From Xylaria sp. FL1777 (taxonomy: Eukaryota > Ascomycota > Sordariomycetes > Xylariales > Xylariaceae): a stretch of DNA of 64,000 bases. The DNA lies in assembly GCA_022578965.1 (NCBI GenBank), contig MU400531.1, positions 124,001-188,000 on the forward strand, written 5' to 3'. Under the pieces are notes generated by a model, which searched no databases, was not told the origin of the DNA, and was given only the letters and a program-made list of their open reading frames with translations. A program made the position numbers and the translations under genes. Positions 23,590 through 33,754 of the stretch are shown piece after piece (the stretch's first letter is position 1; every line of letters starts with the position of its first letter).

Positions 23590-26067
23590 TCATTGAAAGT
23601 CAACATCGCCGGGTTCAATATGGTCCCACGGTAGCATAGATCCCGTCATCATATTGCCAAACGACGACAACCACGCGGTGCCATCGTCCGGCAGCACCGG
23701 CGGCTGAGCCGCGAGGAAGTCGAAGTCCATGACCGGATCTACATCAGGCATGACTGCGGCCTCAGTCTTCCGAGCCTTTAGCACGCTATTTAGGATCTCT
23801 TGAACGCAAGGCCACTATAATTCCCCGGAGTCAGTATTTACTCCTTCACATGAGACATAAACGGGTTTCGGGCGTTCTACATAGACACGTTCGCTGTCCT
23901 AGCAGGAGATTTTTACCTCCACAAGCGGCCAAGATAGGGAGAAAATAATCCAGGGATAGCTTACTGTGTCTTTGATATCTTCCATGGCGTGGATAACGAG
24001 GTCTAATGACCGCGAGGTTTCTGCATCATCCCAAGGCAGATGGTCGAGGTGGCGCCTCATCAATATCGAGCCGGCAGCCGTGGACAGCGTCTGCACGAAA
24101 TCAAGCGGCAGGTGCCTGTACGAGTAGAACCGTCCGTAGGTCCGGAGGAGCCTGAGAATAGCGCCTAGAGACTCGTAGCATATCTCGATGTCGTCGCGGT
24201 CGAAGCTGGACTCGGGTTTCTGCAGGAGTTGGCTTGGTGGACGATGTAGGATTGTCATCACGGTATGAAAAAGCAGACTAGAAATGGTGGTGAACGTTAG
24301 CTCTTGGTTCGACCCACCCCCTTAAAGCGAAGCAACAGGAGAACTACTTACTGGAGATGGTAGACCCATTGTGGAAGCTGAGTGATTGTCCATTGGTTCC
24401 AGTTCAAGTTATTCGGCAGACCAGCGAGCCACTTCGTCAGGGAAACGTGGATCCGCGTGATCGTCGCCGCAACGACAGGGCCGCCGGCGTTGATGCGGCG
24501 GTTCTCGAAAACCTCTGTGATCATGTTATGCACGATACGATACAGTTCTATACGGTAGATGAGCGAGTTGACGAGGCTTGGGCTGTCCTCGAATGCCGTC
24601 ACGGAAGTACCCGGGGCTATGTAAATGTCGAGCAGATTTTCAAAATCCGGGGGATAGGGAATTCTCTCGGTTCCACGTACATCCGATACTTGCGGGTAGA
24701 GAGCTGGCGGCCGGCCGAAAAATAAGCTGAGCTGCTTGTCCACGACGAAGGCAGCCCAGTAGACGCGCCGAAGGATTTCTCGTTCCACGTCTGGGTCTTG
24801 GGCGGGATCCTGGGTGCTATGCCAGTTAGCGGGATCAAGATGAAGTCCCATCTCGTCTACGGGAACTAGTAGTCAGTACTTGTTCTAAGAGTAGATGTTT
24901 GGTATGTTCCAGGCGTATTTATAGCGAAAACTGAGGCCGCTCAGCGAAGTAATAAGTGGTCCTCGATACTGAAATTTGCAGATATGAAGAAGTCAATGAC
25001 TTACGTGCGAGGCGAAATGCCATGCCACAGAATAGCCATCCTTTGGAAGCCCGACCTCTACCGATTTCGAGCTGACCCAGTAGGATTAACGCCTGTAGCA
25101 CTGTGAGGTCGGGATGGTTCAAAGAAGGATATAACAACGCTTGGGCTTGGTTGGCGAAGACGTCCGAAAGAAAGGATTCGTTCGTGGCAAGAGCCCCTGT
25201 TGCACAGATTGCGAATAGTAACAACTCCGAGTAGTGCCGGCCACCTGCGGTATCGTAATCCCTCAGGAAGAACTCTCGATAGATACACATGCTGCACTGG
25301 TATTGATATTTGAAAAATGCTGCCATCAGACGCTGTGAGACGTCGTCATGTGGAGCAAACTGAATCGGGTACGAGTTCCAAAGTGTCTGGCCGAACATCA
25401 TCTCTGTTATGCCTGTTGAGGCTGCCTCAGCGTCAGGTGTCGTGTCCATAACCACCGGCGACGAGACGGGGCCTGCTTCAGGCAGGCGGATATGATACAG
25501 ACTCGTCCCTCCGTAAAACTGTGCTGAGCTGCCGGATCTTGTCTTTCGAAGCTGGCCCACGCGTGCCGGCGACAACCGTTCTCCGTCATCTTGTCCGTCA
25601 ACGGCTGCTGGTGTGGTTGATGAACTTGACCGAGCCTCGACCAATGTCAATTCAGTAACACGGGAGAATTCATCAAGCATCTGCTGGCGTTTCTTATCAT
25701 CACTAGAGGCAATCTTCTGAATAAATGTCTCCAGAGACGCAACCTGGGCCTCGAGTGCCTGCACATAAGTTTTCGGGGTAGGCCTTACAGGAGTTAACGC
25801 AAGTATAGTAGCTAGGTAATACAACTGGTATCGTCGAGTGGGATAGCTCTCTTACCTCTGCTTTTCCCCAGTCCCTACGCGTCTACATTCGACACTTGCC
25901 TTACAACATTTAGAACAAGGTTGACGGCGATCGCATTTGATCTTTGAGTATATCCTGTTAGAAATTCCCAGGTGTGATACGCAATAACGATATAACTTTA
26001 CCTTCCTTCTCTTGCATCGTGCACATGCAACCGATGTAGTCTCGTTTGAAGGACTCGATCCATCCAT
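23590..26067 (-). CDS. Zn2Cys6 transcription factor with fungal trans domain (NIT4-like layout)
   Basis: Nuclear DNA-binding regulator, 657 residues, six exons on the minus strand: 26067-26002, 25941-25856, 25783-25005, 24856-24352, 24277-23965, 23814-23590. The binuclear zinc cluster is split by the first intron and reads CARCKRRKIKCDRRQPCSKC followed by CKASVEC, i.e. CX2CX6CX5CX2CX6C at residues 15-41. A linker and a coiled segment follow (KTYVQALEAQVASLETFIQ). The middle homology region has LLLFAICATGALA and ILLGQLEIGRGRASKGWLF, then MGLHLDP and EREILRRVYWAAFVVDKQLS, as in the fungal_trans domain. I start at ATG 26067 since the preceding codon is GTG. The last intron (23815-23964) is related to an intron of the enoyl-CoA hydratase gene. 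Head-to-head with the DUF1445 gene, which it may control. Confidence 0.93.
23815..23964 (-). mobile_element. Intron resembling an introner-like element, copy 1
   Basis: This 150-base intron starts GTAAGCTAT and ends with branch TACTGACTC and acceptor ATTATAG. It aligns along its length with the intron at 50960-51122. Shared plus-strand blocks include GAGTCAGTA, GGGTTTCGGG and CTCCACAAGCG. A hairpin at 23905-23920 has a 6-bp stem (one G-U pair in the RNA) and a four-base loop. The splice junction keeps the reading frame in phase 0. Confidence 0.75.
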
Positions 26068-26564
26068 CACTGGTTCCCTTATATACGCTATGGATGATAA
26101 CGGCTAGGTTATGATAGATGAAGAGTACGATAGAAATCGGCGGGATTGGTGGAGCTACTTAGCCCCAGAGCGCATTAAGTGCCCGATCGTGTCTAGATAA
26201 TTAAGACTTACCAGAGCCTAAGTGGGTTCTTGCCTGGTATTAAATGTATTAAATCCTAGGTAACAGTCTGGCTGGATTCTGCCTATCTTACGCGGATAGC
26301 CATATGATCTTGCCTACTAGGCGTTCAGAGTTCAGCTCTTTGACACTACCCACGCCGGCGGCGGTGGAAGTCCGTTGCCCGCTCCACAATCCGCCGGCAG
26401 TGCCAACGAGGTAAGAAAAGATATAAGTCGGAGCCGAATTTGGCCGCCACTAGGCTAGACAGTTAGATAAATTGGCAGAGGGACTGCAGTTGTCCAGTTT
26501 TGACATAGCCGTTCCGTGTATCAACCTAATCGTTAACGTTCTCTATGGTTAGTTGAGAGTCAAT
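26068..26564. promoter_or_regulatory. Bidirectional promoter region, Zn2Cys6 factor / DUF1445 gene
   Basis: Nearly 500 bases between two start codons pointing apart. It includes a GCCGGCGGCGGTGG/CCGCCGGCAG palindromic cluster of CGG half-sites at about 26353-26400, the type of sequence Zn2Cys6 proteins bind. An ATG at 26545 opens a three-codon upstream frame (ATG GTT AGT TGA) just ahead of the DUF1445 start. Confidence 0.45.
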
Positions 26565-27461
26565 ATGTCAGTAATATCTACCACGACTGTGTTGGAGCGT
26601 CACACACTGGAGACTGGTAGGGACGTTCGTCTCTATGCGCGGAGCCGCCCATGCCCCAATACATCTGGGCTTGCACCTACATATCTACAAGCGAATCTGA
26701 TCATCCTGCCATCCAAGTATGCTTCGGATTTTCGACTTCTCTGCGCTAGAAACCCTGTTCCCTGCCCCCTCATCGCCGAGTCGTCTGAACCAGGAAGATG
26801 GGATTCCGTACGGTCTCATTTGCCGGGGCTCGATGGACATGCAGTGCTTACTGATGTCGACATCAGAAATGATGCTCCCAAGTACAACGTTTATAAAGAC
26901 TCTCAGCTAGTCAAATCAGACTGTCTAGACATTGTGGACGAGTGGACGGACGACCATGTGGCGTTCTTAATCGGATGTTCCTTCAGCTTCGAATCCGCAC
27001 TCGCCGCAGCCGGACTGACACCGCTTCACACAAGCCTAAAGCGAAATGTGCCCATGTATCGTACTACGATACCACTGTCTCCTGCGGGCGTTTTCACGGG
27101 AAGTACCTTCGTTGTGTCGATGCGGCCATATAGAGCGAGTGATGTTCTCAGAGTGAGAGACATCACTCGAGCTTTTTCTGCCACTCACGGCGAACCTGTC
27201 GCTTGGGGCTGGGAAGCTGTCAAGGCTTTAGGAATTGAGGACATCGATACTCCCCAATGGGGGGATGCGCCAATAACGCTGGATGGTGTGCCACTAGGGA
27301 ACTGTTCGAAATCTGATGATTTAGTCCCTGTATTCTGGGGCTGCGGAGTTACGCCGCAGGAGGCGGTGATGAGAGCGAATTTGGAGGGCATTATAATGGC
27401 ACACTCGCCTGGGCATATGCTGCTCCTTGACTGTAAGGATTCGGATATCATTTCGAAGTGA
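26565..27461 (+). CDS. DUF1445 / D-glutamate cyclase-like hydro-lyase family protein
   Basis: Single-exon gene of 298 residues starting MSVISTTTVLERHTLE. Family signature segments are visible: LAPTYLQANLIILPSKYA, DFRLLCARNPVPCPLI, WTDDHVAFLIGCSFSFESAL, RNVPMYRTTIPLSPAG, FVVSMRPY and VFWGCGVTPQEAVM. Known: this family (UPF0317/DUF1445) includes the C-terminal part of mammalian D-glutamate cyclase and bacterial putative hydro-lyases. Those members interconvert D-glutamate and 5-oxo-D-proline. I infer a similar lactam or hydro-lyase chemistry here. I start at ATG 26565 because the frame upstream has no ATG. Its head-to-head Zn2Cys6 neighbour may be its regulator. Confidence 0.88.
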   Translation: MSVISTTTVLERHTLETGRDVRLYARSRPCPNTSGLAPTYLQANLIILPSKYASDFRLLCARNPVPCPLIAESSEPGRWDSVRSHLPGLDGHAVLTDVDIRNDAPKYNVYKDSQLVKSDCLDIVDEWTDDHVAFLIGCSFSFESALAAAGLTPLHTSLKRNVPMYRTTIPLSPAGVFTGSTFVVSMRPYRASDVLRVRDITRAFSATHGEPVAWGWEAVKALGIEDIDTPQWGDAPITLDGVPLGNCSKSDDLVPVFWGCGVTPQEAVMRANLEGIIMAHSPGHMLLLDCKDSDIISK

Positions 27462-27873
27462 GGTCTTGAAAAGAAGGCGAATTGGCGGATATTTGCTTAC
27501 GGTCTTTCGTTCTATGCACAATTTGTCTCCTTTTGGACGCTGGCAAGCAACTGCATTTTCAATTGGATCGGGGCGTTAGGTTTTACGTAGGCTCACTGTA
27601 GCCTAATAAGTTTTTGAGATGTATTAAGTGATATTGATTTCACATACTGCCCAAGAAGAGAATTCGACTTACAGGTAGTTTTAGATTTTTGCTTATAGTT
27701 CTTGCATAGCGCCCCGGGTGAGCAAAAACAGCGCTGGATTTGGTGCTAAATAGGTAGCTTAGCGGCTTCAGCCCCGGTCTATCAGGACCAAACTTAGATG
27801 CTTCTCATCTACTTCACCTCAAACACTATCACTCTCACCCTTTACTTACTTGTCAGGAGAGGTGGTTCGAATA
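27462..27873. other. Short intergenic region after the DUF1445 gene
   Basis: About 410 bases with no gene seen; contains the DUF1445 3' end and the 5' edge of the acetyltransferase remnant. Confidence 0.5.
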
Positions 27874-28260
27874 CAATGGCGATATGGCGGCCATTGATGG
27901 TTGATGATATCGAGAGACTCGTGCGTGTCAGAAAGCGATTCGCTATTCGTAGAGCGGGTGAGGCTTTTCCCCGAAGACTGCTTGGTACTCGAGGACGATG
28001 CGCTATGCGATTTCACATCATATTCGCTATATATGTTCTTGACAGCCTGCTTGGCGAGATAGCGTTAGAGGTAGATCAGTTTTATTTACACAACGTTTGC
28101 GTCTTACCCGACTTTCGAGGACGCGGCTATGGTATGAGGTTCTCAATAGACTCTTTGCCGTCGCTGGCACGGCGTCCTTTTGGACTCACTTCGGCTTCAG
28201 GCGGCCAGATACGTAACTATGGGGATGCCGCAATCTATCTTGAGCGCTATAATGGCAATT
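27874..28260 (+). pseudogene. Remnant of a GNAT-family N-acetyltransferase
   Basis: The segment at about 28082-28135 reads FYLHNVCVLPDFRGRGYGM, which is the acetyl-CoA pyrophosphate-binding motif A of GNAT enzymes (R-G-x-G-x-G/A form). Just after it the frame changes and the GNAT end motif appears as GTASFWTHFGFRR. Before it, FPEDCLVLEDDAL-like sequence lies in a different frame from motif A. The pieces are in the right order but in at least two frames, and the part between motif A and motif B is too short. I therefore read this as a broken and partly deleted gene. An intron could explain one of the frame changes but not the missing middle. Confidence 0.55.
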
Positions 28261-29535
28261 GAAACCATCTCTCGCCTCTCACATCGCTGGGTTAATGGAA
28301 GTTCTGTTGATATTACGGATATTCTTCAATTTGGGTTAGAAGTATCGCAATTGAAAAACTGCGACAAGAAGCTGAAAGGCCGAATCTTGCAGCCGATATC
28401 ATCACGTTTGGCGTTCTCCAGCACAGCTTTTTCACGATGTTGACAACGAACGTCGACGAATCTTACTGGGAGCGATTTGTGAACGGGCCTAAGGCTGAGT
28501 TCGGGGATGAATCATTTCTCTGTCTCAGTCTAGCTAGAGCTTCGATTCTACCAGTTTCCCAATCCAGATGTCAGAGGAAAAGAGATTAAGCCGAAAGACA
28601 ACGAAATTTCCATGATGCGAGAGACTTCGATTACTGGACCGGCAGTCCGGGTGAGTAATCTGAGGAATACTGCGTAGGACAGCAAACTCTCTAAATTTTT
28701 AATGATGTAATAGATTTCCTGTAATGAGACACGTAGTGTCTTTTTTTGTTTTCTTCAAAGCACGTCCAAGTTGTCGGGCCTTGCCAACGCCCCGGTAACA
28801 TCCGACGTCTTCTAGCGACCCGGCGATTAGAGCAGCACGATGTACCTTCTTGTACTTATTCACCGATAGCTTGATACTGTCATCCACTGAGACTCTGAAG
28901 AGCAGTTGAGAATTTGTTTACTTTTAGTTTAGGAATGACCTGTATCCTTCTCTAAGTATAGGCTACCAAGCCTAACTATCAGTACCTAGTCGGCATACCT
29001 ATACACCGCGCATTCTGGCACTGTGAATAGCTACATAAAGGCTGCCTAACACTAGAAAAACTAATGGCCACGGAAATTTCGGTGTCACCAACGGTTTCAT
29101 GCGACTTTCGTAGCTTAGTCACCTACAAAGTACTCTAGGTAGAAAGGCTTCAGGCGTGAGTGACCTAGGGGAACCTGGGGTTTGGGGGCTTAGTACCAGC
29201 CCAAGGAGCCCTAGAACCCCGGCCCTCCGGCGCCCAGAATCCCTAATCACTTGATGTAGGCCGCAAATCATGCCACCATCAGCTCATCAGCTCACCAACG
29301 AATCTCACGGCTTCTAATTACTCACTAACGAAAATAAGGCGGACGTGATACCACTGGGTTGGGTCAGCAACATGACGGGCTCGCTATTTAAAATCGAAAA
29401 TTGTAGACCGGCAATCGTATCTTCATTATGACGACAAAAGTACCTACTATCTTTTCTTCGCTGATCAACACGCAATCCAGTTTACAGTAACGGAGAAACA
29501 GATATTCGCATCATCTCTATAATCCTACCGCCAAC
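28261..29535. other. Unresolved coding remnant and spacer
   Basis: At about 28339-28575 one plus frame reads IEKLRQEAERPNLAADIITF and then FTMLTTNVDESYWERFVNGP, followed in another frame by FPNPDVRGKEIKPKDNEIS. This has the texture of real coding sequence but I do not recognise the family, and I find no start or clean exon structure. The remaining bases up to the protoglobin look like plain spacer with a G-rich patch at about 29165-29235. Confidence 0.35.
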
Positions 29536-30937
29536 ATGCCGCCTATGCTACGTCCTATGAAACATATTGATCGCAAAGAACTATACACCAATCTAGAGAC
29601 TAGAATTCAATATCTCCATTCGTTTCTGGATTTCAGTTCACGTATGTTCTAAACGAGTCTTTAGACACAGGTAGCCCAGGCACTCACATAGTTGTAGGAG
29701 ATATCGAAGCGTTGATAACGGGCTCTAAATACATCAAAGCATTGATTCCGGCGTTAGTGAATATAGTCTACCACAAGCTACTACAGTACGACATCACAGC
29801 CAGGGCATTTCACGTAAGCGACCTCCTCAACCCTTCTTCCTTTCACTATCCCGCTCCAAAAGATCGCTTTAGTCTTCAATGTCAACCACCAGCTTTAATA
29901 GTCGGTGATATGAACGTCCATCATTGGGGCTATGAGATCTGGGAAATAGCCTCGATGCCGTACTCGATATCCATCCCGGCTTAGAAGGGCTGAGGCAACG
30001 ATGACCAGGACTCAGGTTCCACCTGGTAAAGATGTCGTATCATCACCTGTTCACGCTATTTTAAGGAGTAGCCGGATCGTAATTAACATCATTTTAACAG
30101 ACGAGGAGTACGAGTTATGAAGGGCCTGTTGATGAGAATCTCACCGATGACAGTCCCATTATTCTACATCGCAAGACCTTCTTGCGGGCCTACTTAAACA
30201 AGCTATGTTCGGACCCCTCTACAATGGAGTTCTGGTATTATCTAGACAAGGTCGGGTAGGTGCAAATTCGCATATGATATCAATGATATAGTACTCACGT
30301 ATCTCCTAGAATGATGCATGTGGGAAGAGGGCGCGAACATCCCCTTCACATTGAATATGTACATATCGGTGCATGTCTATCATTCATTCAAGACACACTC
30401 ACAGAAGCGCTTCTATCGCATCCACGCCTGCGGATGGAGAGGAAGGTAGCCCTTATCAAGGCATTGGGCAAGGTGATCTGGATACAAAACGACTTGTTCG
30501 CTAAGTGGTGGTATGTATCAATCCCAATCCCAATCCCAATCCCAACACCATCCCATGTTCAAGCTAATGATTCCTTAGTAAGTATACTATTATTACTTGT
30601 TTTATTTATGAGTGGTTGTACTCTCAACGAGATCTTGAAGGGAGTATCTAGATAAGAATCCAAGATCGTATACTGACGTTTCGTAGACGTTCGGGACGGC
30701 GACGAGTTCGCAGATGAAGCCGAAGCCCCTGAGATTGAAAGAGAAGGATATCTCTTCGGAAAGAGGATGCTTGACGACCTTGAAGAGGTAGACGAGGGCG
30801 GAGCCACGAGCGCCTGTCCATTTTCTGGACTGGCGAAAGGAGTGGGTGCAGTAAGCCTTGCGAGTGGAGAGGGTGAAGCATCGGAAGTTGCCCAAGACGA
30901 TGACAAAGCAGCCGATGGTGTCCCTGCCAATCACTAG
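29536..30937 (+). CDS. Fungal protoglobin (globin-sensor-type haem protein)
   Basis: Soluble haem protein of the protoglobin/globin-sensor fold. Exons: 29536-29641, 29698-29813, 30101-30255, 30310 to about 30508, then 30687-30937. Recognisable segments are MKHIDRKELYTNLETRIQYL, GSKYIKALIPALVNIVY, KLLQYDITARAF, FLRAYLNKLCSDPSTMEFW, VGMMHVGRGREHPLHIEYVH (with MMH the likely proximal haem ligand) and ALGKVIWIQNDLFAKW. The tail exon reads YVRDGDEFADEAEAPEIE and ends PANH. The fourth donor is wrong: joining FAKW to YVRDG needs a phase-1 donor, but every nearby GT is in phase 2 or 0. Splicing at GTATGT (30511) would create TGA directly after FAKW. The globin core would survive and the 80-residue acidic tail would be lost. 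The function in fungi is unknown; O2 or NO binding is the family expectation. Confidence 0.75.
29814..30100 (+). other. Long protoglobin intron carrying a LINE-endonuclease-like fragment
   Basis: At 287 bases this intron is longer than the other introns I model in the window. An open stretch inside it (about 29817-29984) reads ...PPALIVGDMNVHHWGYEIWE. That resembles the (L/I)xGDxNxHHxxW core of LINE-type apurinic endonucleases (EEP fold). Only this short segment is visible, so it is at best a small relic; coincidence is possible. Confidence 0.35.
30517..30545 (+). repeat. (AATCCC)n microsatellite beside the protoglobin splice site
   Basis: About four and a half copies of AATCCC run from just after the suspect donor into the last protoglobin intron. 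Slippage in such a run, or the nearby TGGTGG duplication, could be the source of the extra base at the donor. Confidence 0.8.
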
Positions 30938-32353
30938 CGAGCATCAGCTACCAGTGCGGAATTTTCCATGTATTTTTACGAAAGCATCGGGCTGGAATAC
31001 CCATCATAGTTCTGACATAGGTCTGACATGAACAGCTCGAGTCTTATGCCCTTATGAGGAACGCATCCGATGATTAAGATAGGCATGGGCAGCTTGATGT
31101 CTCCTCAGTTTCTCAAAAATATTTTCAATAATTGACCGTCTGGAATGGTAACACGGTAACTAAGACCCTATACGCATTCAAATCAGGACATATCTAGCAT
31201 ATCAAATGGCTCCTAATGAAGTCATGATCAAAGGCTTGTCTGAGTCACTCTCACACATGCTAAACCTAACATAAAACCTCTCCAGTTAGCCTACGTGTTG
31301 TTGCAACTGTAACTGATTCATCGGTCATGAAGGTGTCACAGTGAAACTTCTCGTAACCTCATTGAACAGGAGAATGTTCTACCAAGGGTTCGAAGCCCTT
31401 CGAACCAAACGAGACGCTGTCTTGCGATTGTAGTTCATTCGTACGTAATTGAGGCACAAGACTATCGAGAGTTGTCTTACCGCATACGTCGTCGCCTTCT
31501 GGTATATGTCGAGGAAGTTTCATAGCTTCTACCATCCCCAGAGAACTACCCCAGAAAAAGTGAGGAGGCTATTCTCGTATTCGACGGCAACCTCTCCCAT
31601 ACGTCATCGATGAAAAGCGCTGATAGAGTTTATGAATTTTTTTCACTTTTCAATACGCCTGTCAATTCCAGATCTACCGTACGAGGTCAAATATAAAAGG
31701 CCGTACAAGAATAGAGTCAATACCTCATGGGTCTTGACACGCCCTTCGCTAATGAATCTCATTTGAAGGTTGTTGTCTCAATTACGACTAGATCGACAGA
31801 ACATATTCAAACCTAATACACATCTTAACAATATCATGTAGAGATTTGAGTCTGTTGACGCGTAATCTCATACTTTCTACCATGAAAGATGTGCGATTTA
31901 TGTCACGCTATTCTTGAAGACAAACTTGACACACGTGCAACTCAAAGCTCTTTTTATTGGACTTCAATACGATTACCGTTACATAGTAACAGACTGGCAG
32001 ATCATTTTGAACAAGTACATCTACTCATAACGAATCAAGACGCGAGTATAGAAGAAGAGCAAAACAGCAAGATATTTTCAAGCTCATCCTCTACCAAATG
32101 CATCATCGTCTCGAGAGAAGTCTCTGCCTATGGCTCTTCTCCAACAAAGAGTACTTGATATCTATATGCAAATATGAGTGCCTTCCAAAAGTATAAAAGT
32201 CAGGACTCCCGCTCACTGTGAGGGAAATAGGACTCATAGTCATGGTCAAGCACAGGCTTTCCACCGTCACTCAAAGGGCTACCTTAGAACTTTCAACTTT
32301 CAACTCTCTTACGCCGTTCTTCAAGACTTTTTCATTCCTCGAGCCCACCCAAA
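30938..32353. other. AT-rich spacer, no supported gene
   Basis: About 1.4 kb. An 89-codon frame at 31889-32158 begins MCDLCHAILEDKLD but shows no domain and no convincing splice partners. A short inverted repeat GGTTCGAAG/CCCTTCGAACC lies at about 31388-31407. Nothing else can be supported. Confidence 0.4.
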
Positions 32354-33202
32354 ATGATGTTCATCGTGCCTCTGTTTGCCGCCTCTCTTGCGACTTTCGC
32401 TCTTGGGTTTCCTATCTTTCCGCTACCCTGTTCGTCGCTTTCCGGCACGCCATGCACTTGTCCATTCGGTACTGACTACTCCGAATCGGTCACGATCGCA
32501 CTTATCGGTGCCCCCGCGTCTAGTGTGGGATTCGTAACTGACGATTGTGAGTGAAGTTGATGAACTCGGTTCCCAGTTGGCCACTAATATTGACTGAATA
32601 CCACTAGTCTTCGATCCCGTATGGGAAGGAATTGAACCCTGGATGGTACAAGGTCCTGACAATATCCCCATACTATCCATAAGAGACGTGAATATATCGA
32701 CCGCAGTCGGTGTTTATACCTTCCGACAACTTGTAAGGTCACCAATGCATTAGCTGCGAGTAACATCGGGTGTTCTTACTCGCTCTTATACTACCTCTAA
32801 TCTCAGCTAATGTGATTTGCTTCTCCTGTAGCTTACTTTCAGACTCGAGTTTCCTGATGGCTCGTTCGAGCAAAGGTACGAGCAGAAAGGAGTCGTGCCG
32901 TACTATTCAGGCAATGGCTCATTCAGTGGGCTCTGGGTTACCCTGAAGGGTGATCGTATCTTTGAGAACCAAACACTGGTTCGATACTCCAGCTATTCTT
33001 GCGCAACTGGGCACCCAGAGAGTAAGTATTATCCGCCTCCTCCCGGGGCGATATTGACGCTACCGAGAACCTGAACAATTGACAGCTTATAGACTTTGCC
33101 GAGTTCCGTGAGAACGCCTTGAATAATGTAACCAATATTCTCCGAGCTATTAACGTAGTCCGCGGCGTCAGCACCAGCCCAATATCAGCTCAGCTTTTCT
33201 AG
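32354..33202 (+). CDS. Small secreted protein of unknown function
   Basis: Four exons (32354-32546, 32608-32732, 32832-33021, 33093-33202) give 205 residues in a consistent frame. The start MMFIVPLFAASLATFALGFP is a convincing signal peptide with a cleavage region near residue 18. The mature part opens CSSLSGTPCTCPFGTDYSES and contains LEFPDGSFEQRYEQKG, YYSGNGSFSGLWVTL and YSSYSCATGHPE. It has four Cys in the mature part and several N-glycosylation sequons (NGS, NIS, NQT, NVT). No known domain is recognised. Small, Cys-containing secreted proteins of plant-associated fungi are often effector candidates, but that is inference from size and secretion only. Confidence 0.75.
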
Positions 33203-33754
33203 GGGGCTATAAGATTAGCACAGTTGCTTCGCAGAGATATGAAGGTAAACTGCCAAATTGCGCATGGAATATTGTTGGGCGACTTTTCTTACTGGCATAC
33301 TGAACTCGGATCTACGGATAATTTGGGATTTCACACAAGAGTCTCACAAGCTTTCACAAGCTTACTATGGGGAGTCGTTCTTTCTTGATCATCAAGTAAC
33401 AGAAATGAAAGCTCTGGGGTTGACTGAGGTTTGAAACATGAGATGTCTACCTTTAAGCTAATACATTTCCATTGTTCAACTGTATAATTATGCCTAATCA
33501 AGTCCATTCTCATCACGTAGTAACCTAGTCGTCTTATCAGACGCCAAGATCCAATGCCAATACCAGCAGGTGGCAGTAGAGAAGACCATTTGGGAAGGTC
33601 TACGCAGTCGGGGGGCACAACGGGAAGCAAAACGTAAGAGATAGCTAATCGAATTATATATCGAAGCATTCCTGAGACTGAAAGATGCCCGCATTACTAA
33701 ATTTGGTTATCATATAGCATTCCAGTGTCCAGTGTGTACCTAGATTTGTATTGG
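33203..33754. other. Convergent spacer
   Basis: About 550 bases between the 3' ends of the secreted protein and the PaiB-like gene. Short minus frames at 33331-33694 have no protein-like features. Confidence 0.5.

Noticed and set aside
31385..31410. Short perfect inverted repeat GGTTCGAAG/CCCTTCGAACC
   Set aside because: Too short and isolated to assign as terminator, transposon end or binding site.
31889..32158. Possible gene start MCDLCHAILED
   Set aside because: Reminiscent of Cys-rich openings of HET-type proteins, but there is no domain and no downstream exon.
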